A DNA stretch of 64,000 bases from Deltaproteobacteria bacterium (GCA_016182655.1 JACPGB010000024.1:156549-220548), one strand, 5' to 3'; shown: positions 53,383 through 62,830, numbered from the stretch's first letter. Numbers and translations are program-made. The notes: generated from the sequence alone by a model not told the origin.

Positions 53383-53672
53383 ATAAATACGACCCCTCCC
53401 TACCTCCCCTTGTAAAGGGGAGGAGTTTAGAACTGGATTCCCGATTAGGACCTCGGGAATGACAAACAATATCTATACCGTCATTACCGCATGCCTCAAG
53501 CGGGAATCCAGCGTCTTATGCAAAGGTCTCACTCTCGACAAACGCTGGGTTACGCTTCGCTAACCCAGCCTACAAGAACTGCAATACGACCCCTTCCAGC
53601 CTCCCCTTGAAAAAAGGGGAGGAGTTTTAAGGACTCCCCCCTCAAGAAGGAGTGTTTTTGGGAGGTCGTATT
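53383..53672. repeat. dispersed nested-palindrome repeat, two copies
   Basis: Copy 1 (53387-53429) is short: ATACGACC, then CTCCCCTT / AAGGGGAG. Copy 2 (53583-53672) is full: AATACGACC ... GGTCGTATT outside, CTCCCCTT/AAGGGGAG and ACTCCC/GGAGT inside. The same family recurs at 58278-58360, 58433-58520 and 62660-62748. Confidence 0.75.
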
Positions 53673-53701
53673 TTACATCGCTAACACCCAACACACTCCC
53701 C

Positions 53702-53893
53702 CTACCCGCCCCTCTCCTTCTCATACGCCATAGCCTCGGCCTTGTTCCTGTGGACGGTCCTGTCCGGGTGCTCCGGGGGCGAATAGATGCTGTAGAGCTT
53801 CAACGGCTCGGTGCGCGATGTGTTCACGATGTTGTGCCTGGTCCCGGCCGGGATGACGACATCGGGTACGCGCGTTTCAAGCCCGAATTCACG
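53702..53893 (-). pseudogene. C-terminal fragment of a cupin-domain protein
   Basis: The minus-strand reading VVIPAGTRHNIVNTSRTEPL, then KLYSIYSPPEHPD and TVHRNKAEAMAYEKE, is the C-terminal barrel of a small cupin. No start or N-terminal strands are present. The DNA beyond 53893 reads in another frame (ending IKAAQKIEGIILF), so the fragment is frameshifted or fused to other debris. Confidence 0.55.
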
Positions 53894-53973
53894 AAAAGGA
53901 TAATCCCCTCGATTTTCTGAGCGGCTTTTATATCCGTCGAAAACTCAAGCCTCCCCGCGCAGAGCAAAAAAAA

Positions 53974-53996
53974 GGCGGCCCCCTCCGGGGGCCGCC
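53974..53996 (-). terminator. terminator of the lipoprotein gene
   Basis: GGCGGCCCCC / GGGGGCCGCC with a run of A before it on the plus strand, thus a U run on the minus-strand RNA. It lies 22 bases beyond the lipoprotein stop. Confidence 0.8.
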
Positions 53997-54017
53997 TCCG
54001 TAAGACCTACCGCACAA

Positions 54018-55466
54018 TCAAAGAGCCGAGAGGTCCGCGCACTGTGAACACCTGACCCCGAGGAATACCTCCCTGTGGCCGGGAGACGAACCGTCAAAGC
54101 TCTCGTTGAACATGACGGTATTGCCGCCGTTCCCCATGGCCCCGGCGTAGACAGGGGAGTCCGCTGAGATGGATGCGCCGAAGGAGCCGTCGGCTGAGAC
54201 GGTTATGTTCATGGACGAGGACGCGGAGCTCGTCACGCCCTCGGCCTGGTTCTTCAAGGAGAGCGTGCAAGCGCCGGCGGCGGTGCATGTCATGGTCCCG
54301 AACTCGGCGACATGGCTCGTCGCATTTTCGTCCCCGAAGCCCGCTATCGCCCACGTGCCCTCGATGCTCAAGGTGGAATAGCCGGATTCCCGTTTCATGA
54401 AGAACCCGCTTTCGTAATCGGATTCATTGAAGGCGTCGGCTACGACTGCGAGACTGTTGTTGCCGGGGATAAGAAGGCTTGAGCCGTTCGAGAGGTTGAT
54501 CTTCTCTCCCTGAGCGTCATAGGTGACCATGGCCGAATTGGAGTCGACGGCCCCGTTATAGTTCCTTATGCCGTGGACTTCCAGCGTGCCCGCGCCGTCC
54601 GCCGTCGACGATGTCGAGGTCGCCCTGTAAGAGGCCTCCGTGCCCTTGTACCCGTAGCCGAGCGTGTAATACTGGCCTGTAAAGTCCCCGTTCGTAAAGG
54701 CCGTCGAGCCGTCGAGCTTTACAAGGGACATGAGGCCCTGGGCCGTCGAGCCGAACATCTCCGTCCCGTCGGCCACTATCATGTTGCCGTCGTCGGACAT
54801 GACCCATTTCGCGGAGTTCACGCTCCCTTCGACGTTTATGTTCATGGTGAAACTGCCGTCCGAATTTGCTCCGGTCGAGTACGTGAAGGCCTTTAACCCG
54901 GACCCTATGGCCCCGTTGTTCCAGTAGCCCGTGATCGTACCGGTGCCGTCGAGGTTGAAGGCAGCCTTTGAAAGCTCGACATACCAGCCGTCCACGGGAT
55001 CATGGCTGATGACCTGATAACCCCAGGTGCCGGCGAGACCCGAGACTTCGGTGGAGGAGAGCGTTATCGTGTCGCTCACGGCGTCGGAGACGTTTCCCGC
55101 ACTGTCCTGAAACCATGCGTAGATGGTCTTCGTGCCCGGGGCGACGCCGAATGTAAAGGAAGCCGTCCCAGAGTAGGAGGCCGAGGGCGTCACCATGGTC
55201 CAGCCGGGGTCATCGGCCGCTGGGGCGCTGGAAGACTCCGAGGCGTAAAAACCGGCAACGCCTTCCGCGTCAGTGTCTGATAGCGTCAGTGTGACTGCCG
55301 TGGACGAGGTAGACGCCTCCCCGTCGTTTATGGTCACGGAGGCGTCAGTGGAGCCGTCCGTTTGTCCGCCCCCGTCCGAGCTGTCCGTGCCTGACCCTGC
55401 GCCGCACCCGGTGGCGGCGATAACAAACAATAAAGGTATACAGCGATAAAAAACCTTTCTCAACAC
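54018..55466 (-). CDS. large secreted lipoprotein with Ig-like domain
   Basis: A 482-residue protein with a lipobox in LLFVIAATGCGAGSGT (Cys21). A Gly/Ser/Asp linker follows, then an Ig-like fold (TSSTAVTLTLSDTDAEGVAG then KTIYAWFQDSAGNVSDAVSD). The remaining 330 residues contain beta-rich repeats such as LAGTWGYQVI and IEGTWAIAGF. A C-terminal CxxC (GVRCSQCADL) ends it. Likely anchored in the outer membrane; an adhesin or envelope sensor is possible. Confidence 0.7.
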   Translation of the reverse strand: MLRKVFYRCIPLLFVIAATGCGAGSGTDSSDGGGQTDGSTDASVTINDGEASTSSTAVTLTLSDTDAEGVAGFYASESSSAPAADDPGWTMVTPSASYSGTASFTFGVAPGTKTIYAWFQDSAGNVSDAVSDTITLSSTEVSGLAGTWGYQVISHDPVDGWYVELSKAAFNLDGTGTITGYWNNGAIGSGLKAFTYSTGANSDGSFTMNINVEGSVNSAKWVMSDDGNMIVADGTEMFGSTAQGLMSLVKLDGSTAFTNGDFTGQYYTLGYGYKGTEASYRATSTSSTADGAGTLEVHGIRNYNGAVDSNSAMVTYDAQGEKINLSNGSSLLIPGNNSLAVVADAFNESDYESGFFMKRESGYSTLSIEGTWAIAGFGDENATSHVAEFGTMTCTAAGACTLSLKNQAEGVTSSASSSMNITVSADGSFGASISADSPVYAGAMGNGGNTVMFNESFDGSSPGHREVFLGVRCSQCADLSAL

Positions 55467-55693
55467 TCGAAATCCTCCTGAAAATAGCCTAAGGTCATTA
55501 TCGCGCCTGTAAAAACGTTCTTGAATTTACGGCCTGGCATGCTCACAATAACATCTTAGTATAAGCGTATAAACATCTTAAGTAAATATTAAAATATCCC
55601 GTTTGCTTAAAACAGCTTGCAAGCCGAAATGCGCACAAGTATAATAACACCCGGCACCCTCCCAAACCCGCAATCTCAAAAAAGGAGCTTTTT

Positions 55694-56110
55694 ATGGCTG
55701 GTCTAAACAAGGTCATCCTCATAGGGAACCTCGGGGCAGACCCCGAAATAAGGTACACGCCGTCCGGCATGGCAGTCGCGAACTTCAGGATAGCCACCTC
55801 CGAGACCCGGAACACCAAGGACGGACAGAAAGAGACCAAGACCGAGTGGCACAGGATAGTGACCTTCGGAAAGCTCGCCGAGATATGCGGCGAGTACCTC
55901 GAAAAGGGCAAGCAGGTCTATATTGAAGGCAAGATCCAGACCCGGAACTGGGAGGACAAGGACGGGAACAAACGGTTCACTACCGAAATAGTAGCGAACG
56001 ACATGAGGATGCTCGGGTCCAAGGGCGCCTCAAGCGGCGCCGGCTCCTCGGCCGCGGAACCCCAGGTAGACGAAATACCGCCGACCGACATGGACGACGT
56101 GCCGTTCTGA
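55694..56110 (+). CDS. ssb: single-stranded DNA-binding protein
   Basis: A 138-residue SSB. The OB fold starts [20 protein letters not shown], then [20 protein letters not shown] and [20 protein letters not shown]. The acidic tip [10 protein letters not shown] is the partner-binding tail. An AAAGGAG site precedes it. Housekeeping in replication and repair. Confidence 0.95.
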   Translation: MAGLNKVILIGNLGADPEIRYTPSGMAVANFRIATSETRNTKDGQKETKTEWHRIVTFGKLAEICGEYLEKGKQVYIEGKIQTRNWEDKDGNKRFTTEIVANDMRMLGSKGASSGAGSSAAEPQVDEIPPTDMDDVPF

Positions 56111-56132
56111 TCCGGCTTCAATAACGCCATCC

Positions 56133-56165
56133 AGGCCTGCCCCCTTAAGGGGGCAGGCCTTTTTT
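56133..56165 (+). terminator. ssb terminator
   Basis: AGGCCTGCCCCC / GGGGGCAGGCCT around TTAA, followed by T5. Confidence 0.9.
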
Positions 56166-56325
56166 ATGCCTCTTGCCGGACTTTCACCCTTAACAACCCC
56201 TGAGATCCGCGTTCCGGGGCAGTCCGCCCCCCCCTCCTTGACCCGGCACAGCGCTTCAGGTACAATCAATATATGAAATTGATATTCAATTTCATATATG
56301 CCCTTGCCAAAAAGAGGTGAACCGT

Positions 56326-56904
56326 ATGGCACATGCGGTAAGAAAGATCAGAGAGAACGTCGTTAACGGCGTTAACATCGACCACCTGGCCGAGACCATC
56401 CAGTCGATAAAGGCGAACCCGGAGCTCGCGCGCTTCAAATTCCGGGCCTCGACTAAATGGCTCGGGGGCGCGCAGACCGAAACGCGGATACAGGGCTTTT
56501 ACGGCGCGGGAAGGGAAGACTCGTCGCGCCGGAAGGCTTTTATCCTTGAGGCCGACGAACCCCACTCGCTCCTCGGCGCCAACCACGGACCGAGCGCGCT
56601 CGAGACCTTCCTTCATTCCATTGCGTCATCCCTTGCGGCAGGGTTCGCTTACAGGGCCGCGAGTGAAAACGTGAGGATAGACTCGCTCGACTTCAAGGTC
56701 GAGGGCGAGATCGACTTGCGGGGCTTTCTCGGCGTCTCAAGCGCCATAAGGCCCGGATACCGGTCTATCCGCGTGACCTACAAGGTCAGGTGCGACGCCC
56801 CGAAAGAGAAGGTCGTCGAGATATGCGACTATGTCCAGAAGACTTCGCCGCTACTCGATATGCTCCGGTTCCCGGTTAGCTTCTCGGTCGAGATGGAGGG
56901 CTAA
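56326..56904 (+). CDS. OsmC-family-like protein lacking the usual cysteines
   Basis: A 192-residue protein (ATG 56326 behind AAGAGGTGA). PHSLLGANHGPSALETFLHS, then SLAAGFAYRAASENVRIDSL, and a C-terminal YVQKTSPLLDMLRFPVSF match the OsmC/Ohr fold. The two redox Cys expected at the LHS and SP(L/V) positions are replaced (Ser, Thr). Peroxidase activity is therefore doubtful. Two hairpin sequences (about 56928-56957) follow without T run. Confidence 0.7.
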   Translation: MAHAVRKIRENVVNGVNIDHLAETIQSIKANPELARFKFRASTKWLGGAQTETRIQGFYGAGREDSSRRKAFILEADEPHSLLGANHGPSALETFLHSIASSLAAGFAYRAASENVRIDSLDFKVEGEIDLRGFLGVSSAIRPGYRSIRVTYKVRCDAPKEKVVEICDYVQKTSPLLDMLRFPVSFSVEMEG

Positions 56905-57133
56905 AGTAATTTTTTGCGAGGCCTCTCCCTGGGCGTCCCCGAAGGGGGCGCCCAGGGCCTTCCGCATATAACGAGCCGCTCTCCATATGGAGAGATATAC
57001 CCTGCCGCGCCCGGCAAATTTGCGCCTTCCTGTTCGCCATTGACCGGGGCCCTCTGAAAATGTATATTTAATGAATCCCCGCTTCATACGCCAAGGGGGG
57101 TTCTTTACCAATACGCACTCGGAAGGCCCGATC

Positions 57134-58138
57134 ATGAAAAAGGCAGAGGTCATCTCCCCGGCGGGGAATATCGCATCTTTGAAGGCCGCCGTCGACGCTG
57201 GCGCGGATGCGGTATATCTGGGCTTCAACGACTCCACGAACGCCCGGAACTTCGAGGGGCTTAACTTCACGCCCGCCGAGATAAAGGACGGGATAAAATA
57301 CATCAGGTCCAAGTCCAGAAAATTCTACGTCGCCATCAACACCTTCCCGCAGGGCGACACCTATCCCAAGTGGTACAAGGCGGTGGACAACGCAGTGGAG
57401 CTCGGGGCCGACGCGGTCATTATCGCGAACCTTGGGATACTCAGGTACGCGCGGCAAAGATACCCGCAGGCAAACCTGCATCTGTCCACGCAGGCGTCCT
57501 CGTCCAATTACGAGTCCATCAACTTCTACAAAAAACACTTTGGGATAAAGCGGGTCGTTCTGCCTCGCGTCCTGACCGTTCCGGAGATAAAGGAACTGAA
57601 GGCAAAGACCGAGGTCGAGATAGAGGTCTTCGCGCTCGGGGGTCTCTGCATAAACATCGAGGGCAGGTGCTATCTATCGTCGTTCCTGACAGGCGCCTCG
57701 ACCAACACAGAGGGGGCGTGCTCTCCCTCGCGGTTCGTCCGCTTTGTGCCCGAGGCGAACAACGGCATGTCGATTACGCTTAACAACGTGACGCTCAACA
57801 GGCTCGGCGCAAAGGAGTCCTCGCCGTACCCGACCTGCTGCAAGGGCAGGTACATCCGCCCCGACGGCGAGGTCGCCTACGCCCTGGAAGACCCGGAGTC
57901 GCTTAACGTCCTCTCCATAGTGCCGGGGCTCATCGAGGCCGGGGCCTCGGCCTTCAAGATAGAGGGGAGGCAGAGGACAAAGACCTATGTCTCGGCCATG
58001 ACCGGGGTCTTGAGGGAGGCGATAGATTCTTATTACAAGGACCCCAAGGGGTATGCGGTAAAGCCCGAGTGGGCGAAAAAGACGGTTGCGACGTTCGAGG
58101 GGACGAGGGAGACACTGGGGTCGTACCTGGTGAAGTAG
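57134..58138 (+). CDS. peptidase U32-family protein, UbiU-like
   Basis: A 334-residue protein from ATG 57134 (CGGAAGG upstream). It has the U32 barrel: VISPAGNIASLKAAVDAGAD, then STQASSSNYESINFYKKHFG. Its iron-sulfur Cys group includes GGLCINIEGRCYLSSFLTGA, GACSPSRF and YPTCCKGRY. UbiU works with UbiV in O2-independent ubiquinone hydroxylation. No ubiV lies next to it. Other U32 proteins modify rRNA or tRNA, so the exact role is open. Confidence 0.75.
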   Translation: MKKAEVISPAGNIASLKAAVDAGADAVYLGFNDSTNARNFEGLNFTPAEIKDGIKYIRSKSRKFYVAINTFPQGDTYPKWYKAVDNAVELGADAVIIANLGILRYARQRYPQANLHLSTQASSSNYESINFYKKHFGIKRVVLPRVLTVPEIKELKAKTEVEIEVFALGGLCINIEGRCYLSSFLTGASTNTEGACSPSRFVRFVPEANNGMSITLNNVTLNRLGAKESSPYPTCCKGRYIRPDGEVAYALEDPESLNVLSIVPGLIEAGASAFKIEGRQRTKTYVSAMTGVLREAIDSYYKDPKGYAVKPEWAKKTVATFEGTRETLGSYLVK

Positions 58139-58210
58139 GTCAGGCTACTGAAAAATTCAGCGTCTTTTTTGCCCCCTCTCCCCTTGTGGGAGAGGGGTGG
58201 TCTTTAAAAC

Positions 58211-58242
58211 GGCGCGGTTATCGAACCGCGCCGTTCGTTTTT
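58211..58242 (+). terminator. terminator after the U32 gene
   Basis: GGCGCGGTT / AACCGCGCC around ATCG, then GTTCGTTTTT. Confidence 0.75.
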
Positions 58243-58277
58243 ACGATAGGCGGGACTTTCCAGTCCCGTCATTTAGA

Positions 58278-58520
58278 ACGACCCCTCCCAACCTCCCCTT
58301 GAAAAAAGGGGAGGAGTTTAAAACTCCCCTCCTTGACAAGGAGGGGCCGGGGGAGATCGTCTTCGTATTGCTCAAAATCATTGTTCACCCTCCCCTTCAT
58401 CCTACCATCGAGGGAGGGGAGATAAAAGCGCAAATACGACCCCTCCCAACCTCCCCTTGAAAAAAGGGGAGGAGCTTGAAACTCCCCTCCTTGACAAGGA
58501 GGGGCCGGGGGAGGTCGTCT
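58278..58520. repeat. two more copies of the nested-palindrome repeat
   Basis: Copies at 58278-58360 and 58433-58520 share CGACCCCTCC, CTCCCCTT/AAGGGGAG, CTCCTTGACAAGGAG and GGAGGTCG. They are in tandem, 70 bp apart. No gene is present in 58139-58590. Confidence 0.8.
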
Positions 58521-58590
58521 GAGAAAAGAGATTTTTAATCCCCCTGCATCCCCCGGAAAAGGGAGGCTGGAAAGTCCCCCCTATCGAGAA

Positions 58591-59907
58591 TCACCTCTCC
58601 CGTCTCACCTCAGCCCTCCCAAACGCGGGCCCCAACTTAAGCACGCTCAAGAAGAGCTGGTGCGATCTTATCTTCTCTACCTCCCTCACCTCTTTCAAAT
58701 TAAACGGCATGAAGAAGGCGACAAGGAGCCTCAATGCGGCGGAGAGGAGTATTATATTGTAGAGCCCTCCTCCTATAACGCTCACCGGCATGCGCGAGGC
58801 GAGGAAGCCTCCGGCGAGCGCGCCTATCCCAAGAGATACCCCGGTCAATACATTGAAGTACGCGATACAGCGGGTGCGCTTGCCCGGAGATGACGCGTCA
58901 TAGATAAAATTCGAGGCGGAGAGGTTGAACCCCGCCCACGCGAAACCCGAAAACACCTGGACAAAAAACAGGTATATCGGGTTCTGGTTCACTACCCACA
59001 AAAGCGGCAGGAACGCCACGAGCTTTGAGGTCAGGCTTATGACCTTGAGGTTCCCGATCCTGTCGCCGTGGATGCCCCACCTCTTTATGGTGAGGTTCGA
59101 GGCGAGCGTTGCCGAGAGCGTTATCGCCGTGTATGTCAGGTAGTCGAACTTCAAGTCCTTGAGCATGAGGACCGCGAAAAAAGGCGACGCAATGTTGACC
59201 GCGAACTTCATGGCGGAGACGAAAAAAACGAACCTTGCGAAGTTCGAGGTGTTCAAGCGCGAGACGAAATCCCATATCGAGAAGTAATCTTCCTCCTTAT
59301 GTTCGAGCGGCGTCTCATGCATCTTCCTCAAATACGCCCACGAGACGAGCCTGAAGACAAAGGCCAGCGCGAATATCGCGGCAAAGCCCCAGAAGATGTT
59401 GTATTGCTCGGACTCGTGCAGTATGAAACCGGCCGCGAAGGCCGAGAGTATCGTCACGAACCCGAGGACCTTGTTCCTCCACCCGAAGTACTCGCCCCTC
59501 TTCCCCTCCTTTATGAGGTCGGCCATGAGAGACCCCCAGGCCGGGCTCACGAACGCCCCGAAGGAACTGAAGAGGACGACGATGGCTATGAAGACCGTTG
59601 GGCCGCCCTCCCCGAGCATGAAAGAGGCTACCATGGGGATGAACATCACGGACTGCAAGAGGACGAATATGCCGATGACCTTTTTCCGTGACTTAAGCCT
59701 CTCGGTCATTGCAGGGCTTATGAGCTGGACGAGGGAGGAGAAAAGGTTCGGGAGCGCGCTCAGGAACCCGACATGCCTCGAAGTCCCGCCGAGGAGGAGC
59801 AGGAACGGCGTAAAGTAGTCGGAGGTGAACCCGTTCATGAGGGAGGCGAAGACGCCGTCGCCGATGGAGGATTTAAGGGATTTTTCCTGTTTTTCTTGAG
59901 AGGGCAT
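58591..59907 (-). CDS. major facilitator superfamily transporter
   Basis: About 438 residues from ATG 59907 (MPSQEKQEKSLKSS start). It has 12 membrane helices, with ERLKSRKKVIGIFV as the loop 2-3 MFS motif and IKEGKRGEYFGWRNKVLGFV typical of a bacterial MFS_1 clade with unknown substrates. The reading from 59994 would add an unlikely basic leader. Confidence 0.75.
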   Translation of the reverse strand: MPSQEKQEKSLKSSIGDGVFASLMNGFTSDYFTPFLLLLGGTSRHVGFLSALPNLFSSLVQLISPAMTERLKSRKKVIGIFVLLQSVMFIPMVASFMLGEGGPTVFIAIVVLFSSFGAFVSPAWGSLMADLIKEGKRGEYFGWRNKVLGFVTILSAFAAGFILHESEQYNIFWGFAAIFALAFVFRLVSWAYLRKMHETPLEHKEEDYFSIWDFVSRLNTSNFARFVFFVSAMKFAVNIASPFFAVLMLKDLKFDYLTYTAITLSATLASNLTIKRWGIHGDRIGNLKVISLTSKLVAFLPLLWVVNQNPIYLFFVQVFSGFAWAGFNLSASNFIYDASSPGKRTRCIAYFNVLTGVSLGIGALAGGFLASRMPVSVIGGGLYNIILLSAALRLLVAFFMPFNLKEVREVEKIRSHQLFLSVLKLGPAFGRAEVRRER

Positions 59908-60201
59908 GGTTTCTTTAATGGATCCAAGGGGTTTGCCTTTCGGGTTTGCCCCTTGTCTCCGCCTATTTTTCCAGAAAAGGCAACGCGCGTCCATGCCTTA
60001 GCGCACATCTTCGGGATTTCCGTTATTTTGGTGGATTTTCGCGGGGACGGGCCTTTGACGGTCAAGCGGCCGACAAAGAAAACCCCAATAAAATCAGGAG
60101 GTTTCAATCGAAAACGCATGACTTTCGGAATTTTGGTTTGACAACTGAGTGCCGGGACCCTACAATATAGTAGCAGGTTTGTCGAAAATGGAGGGTTGAA
60201 G

Positions 60202-60432
60202 ATGCCGATTTACGAATACAGGTGTAAAAGCTGCGGCAAGGAATTCGAGGTAATACAGAAGTTCTCCGACGAGCCGGTCAAAAAGTGCATCGACTGCGGC
60301 AAGGCCGTCGAAAAGATCATCTCCCAGTCTTCGTTCGTCCTCAAGGGCACGGGCTGGTACGCGACCGACTACGCCAAGAAGGATAAAAAAGAGGATAAGA
60401 AACCGAACTGCTCCGGTTGCCCCTCCTGCTGA
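60202..60432 (+). CDS. FmdB-type zinc ribbon protein
   Basis: A 76-residue protein ([17 protein letters not shown]) with two C-x2-C pairs (CKSC, CIDC) and a tail of Lys/Glu ending CSGCPSC. The FmdB family is widespread; its role is thought to be regulatory. GGAGGG at 60190 precedes it. Confidence 0.85.
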   Translation: MPIYEYRCKSCGKEFEVIQKFSDEPVKKCIDCGKAVEKIISQSSFVLKGTGWYATDYAKKDKKEDKKPNCSGCPSC

Positions 60433-60448
60433 GAGGGCTTGAATCGTA

Positions 60449-60485
60449 GCGAGGCCCGGGGTAAGCCCCGGGCCTCGCCGTTTTT
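60449..60485 (+). terminator. terminator after the FmdB-type gene
   Basis: GCGAGGCCCGGGG / TAA loop / CCCCGGGCCTCGC-type stem, then GTTTTT. Confidence 0.85.
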
Positions 60486-60545
60486 GACCGAAATACCTTT
60501 CTAAAATCATCCGGCCCGCCACCGGGGCCCTATAAAAAAACACTC

Positions 60546-61349
60546 ATGGAAAAACATATAATAGAGACAGCCGTTCAGGCCGCCGGGCGCGCGGGCGCGC
60601 TCCTTAAAGACAACCTCGGCAGGGCCGGGAAAATCGAGTACAAGGGCGCGGTAAACATCGTGACCGAGCTCGATAAAAAGTCCGAGGACCTCATAATCGA
60701 GACTATTCTCAAGGCATTCCCCGGCCACGGGATACTTACCGAAGAGCGCGAAGAGCTAAAGACAAAGAGCCCGTTCCGCTGGATAATAGACCCGCTCGAC
60801 GGGACGACCAACTACGCCCACGGCTTCCCGTTCTTCTGCGTAGCAATCGCCTTTGAGGAGGCAGGGGTAGTCAAATTCGGCGCCGTCTACGACCCGATGC
60901 TCGACGAGCTCTTCACGGCTGAGAAGGGCAAGGGCGCGTACCTGAACGGGAGGCTCATACATGTCTCGGACGTCGAGGAGCTGGGCAGGTCGCTTCTGGC
61001 CACGGGCTTTCCGTATGATCTCCGCACCTCAAAAGATAACAACCTCGACCACTTCACGGCATTTACGCTCCGCGCGCAGGCGATAAGGCGGGCGGGCTCC
61101 GCCGCGCTCGACCTCTGCTACATAGCCTCAGGCAGGTTTGACGGCTTCTGGGAGATGAAGTTGAAGCCCTGGGACGTGGCCGCGGCCTCGCTCATCGTAA
61201 AGGAGGCTGGAGGCGAGATGTCCGATTTCAAGGGGGAAGAGTTCTCCATTTTCGGGGCCGAGTGCCTTGCCTCGAACGGGCTCATACATTCGGAGATGTT
61301 AAGGGTCCTCATGAAAAAGAACGATAAGAAGACGGCCTTTGCCGGGTGA
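60546..61349 (+). CDS. suhB: inositol-1-monophosphatase family protein
   Basis: A 267-residue SuhB/IMPase with the metal sites: Glu in GILTEEREE, IIDPLDGTTNYAHGFPFF, and KPWDVAAASLIVKEAGG near the C-terminus. It hydrolyses myo-inositol phosphate or related sugar phosphates, and SuhB also helps rRNA antitermination. The ATG at 60546 has no strong RBS. Confidence 0.88.
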   Translation: MEKHIIETAVQAAGRAGALLKDNLGRAGKIEYKGAVNIVTELDKKSEDLIIETILKAFPGHGILTEEREELKTKSPFRWIIDPLDGTTNYAHGFPFFCVAIAFEEAGVVKFGAVYDPMLDELFTAEKGKGAYLNGRLIHVSDVEELGRSLLATGFPYDLRTSKDNNLDHFTAFTLRAQAIRRAGSAALDLCYIASGRFDGFWEMKLKPWDVAAASLIVKEAGGEMSDFKGEEFSIFGAECLASNGLIHSEMLRVLMKKNDKKTAFAG

Positions 61350-61440
61350 CCGATACTTCCGGAATAAGCTTGAAATACCCGCCGAATAAGTGTATGAATT
61401 AGCTCGGCTCGCAATATCCCGGCCCCCTCGACAAACTACG

Positions 61441-61776
61441 ATGATAAGCATAATCCTGAGGCTCATAGTCCTTACAGCCGGGGTCTTCCTCGCCTCCTAT
61501 CTAATACCCGGCGTCAACGTCGAAGGGTATGTGGCGGCGTTCAAGGCCGCGCTATTGCTCGGCGTCCTCAATCTCATAATAAAGCCGATCCTCATAATAC
61601 TCACCCTCCCGATAACGCTCCTGACACTCGGGCTTTTCACATTCATCATAAACGGGCTCCTCCTCTGGTTCGTCGGATACGCGGTCTCGGGTTTCGAGGT
61701 CGCCGGGTTCTTCCCGGCCCTCTTGGGCGCGATAGTCATAAGCCTCTTCAGCATACTCCTCAACAGGTTCATATAA
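61441..61776 (+). CDS. small four-helix membrane protein (phage holin family 4 / DUF360 type)
   Basis: A 111-residue protein with four hydrophobic helices: LRLIVLTAGVFLASYLIPGV, LLLGVLNLIIKPILIILTLP, LGLFTFIINGLLLWFVGYAV and a last one ending LFSILLNRF. NxxIKP is a hallmark of the family. Widespread membrane protein of unknown function despite the name. Confidence 0.8.
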   Translation: MISIILRLIVLTAGVFLASYLIPGVNVEGYVAAFKAALLLGVLNLIIKPILIILTLPITLLTLGLFTFIINGLLLWFVGYAVSGFEVAGFFPALLGAIVISLFSILLNRFI

Positions 61777-61912
61777 GCCCGTCCGCCGGTCTCCGCAAAC
61801 TTCCCTTGTTGCGCCTATCTTGACGATATTCGAAAATGCTGATTTACTTAAAGTAGGCTTTAGCGCCGGACTCGCGCAAAATAACGGCTTTTTACGAAAA
61901 GGAGGCAGAAAA

Positions 61913-62527
61913 ATGGCTCAACACCAACCGAAAAAATTCGAGCTCAAGCTCGACGGGATATCCGAGAACCAGATAGCCCAGCACAGGGACATACTCTACC
62001 AGGGGTATGTCACAAAGCTTAACGAGATAGAGGAGCGGCAGAGGACCGTCGACCTCACCAAGGCCAACCAGTCCTTCAGCGACTACAGGGCGCTTAAGGC
62101 CGACGAGACCTTCGCGTTGAACGGCGTAATACTCCATGAGCTCTACTTCGAAAACCTCGGGGGCAAGGGCGGAAAGCCGAAGGGCAAGCTCTCCGACCTC
62201 ATCGCCCGCGAGTGGGGCTCCTTTGAAAAATGGACCGACTACTTCAAGGCTTCGGGCATGGCGTCGAGGGGATGGGTCATGCTGGCCCTTAGCAAGTACG
62301 ACGGCAAGCTCCACAACTACGACCTCGACACCCACAACTACAATGTGCCGGTAAACGCCGTCCCCATCCTCGTCATGGACGTATACGAGCACGCCTACGC
62401 CATAGACTACGGCGTAAAACGCGCCCCTTACATCGACGCCTTCATGAAGAACATCGACTGGGACGCCTGCGCGAGAAGGCTCGAAAGGATAGACCTGGCC
62501 GAGATAGAGAAAGAGGCGGCGAGCTAA
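61913..62527 (+). CDS. sod: Fe/Mn superoxide dismutase
   Basis: A 204-residue protein from ATG 61913, behind GGAGG. Metal ligands: His in ENQIAQHRDILYQGY, His in NGVILHELYFENLGG, and Asp/His in VMDVYEHAYAIDYG. The second His of the usual HxxxHH box is replaced (RDILY), so the N-terminal active-site gate differs from SodA/SodB. The rest is typical. Whether Fe or Mn cannot be told. Confidence 0.85.
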   Translation: MAQHQPKKFELKLDGISENQIAQHRDILYQGYVTKLNEIEERQRTVDLTKANQSFSDYRALKADETFALNGVILHELYFENLGGKGGKPKGKLSDLIAREWGSFEKWTDYFKASGMASRGWVMLALSKYDGKLHNYDLDTHNYNVPVNAVPILVMDVYEHAYAIDYGVKRAPYIDAFMKNIDWDACARRLERIDLAEIEKEAAS

Positions 62528-62558
62528 AGCGGCCTTTTGTTTTCCTGTTATATTATAA

Positions 62559-62596
62559 AACCGCCCTTGCGCCGAAAGGCGCAAGGGCGGTTTTAT
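62559..62596 (+). terminator. terminator after sod
   Basis: AACCGCCCTTGCGCC / GGCGCAAGGGCGGTT around GAAA, followed by TTATT. Confidence 0.85.
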
Positions 62597-62659
62597 TGAA
62601 TGTCATTCCCGAGGCTTTTATCGGGAATCCGGCCTTGAATATTTTTTTGGTCGGGAATC

Positions 62660-62748
62660 AATACGACCCCACCCTGCCTCCCCTTGTTAAGGGGAGGAGT
62701 TTTAAGCTCCCCTCCTTACCAAGGAGGGGCAAGGGGAGGTCGTATTTT
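62660..62748. repeat. full copy of the nested-palindrome repeat
   Basis: AATACGACC and GGTCGTATT bound the copy; inside are CTCCCCTT/AAGGGGAG and CTCCTTACCAAGGAG. It lies in the gap between sod and the E2 gene, which holds no gene. Confidence 0.8.
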
Positions 62749-62830
62749 TTTCGGACGAAGAGAGGGACCCGCGCCTTCGCCCACTCTTTATTAAAGAGGG
62801 GCGAGGGGAGATTATCGATTCGAAACAAAA

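Larger units (their letters stand above)
52822..53566. repeat. three copies of a 20-bp near-palindrome between genes
   Basis: GGGTTAGCGAAGCGTAACCC lies at 52822-52841, and its reverse complement at 53354-53373 and 53547-53566. Each is flanked by tracts containing GTAGG or AACCTA. The copies are exact over the core, so they are recent or constrained. They are spacer-type repeats of this genome. Confidence 0.65.
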
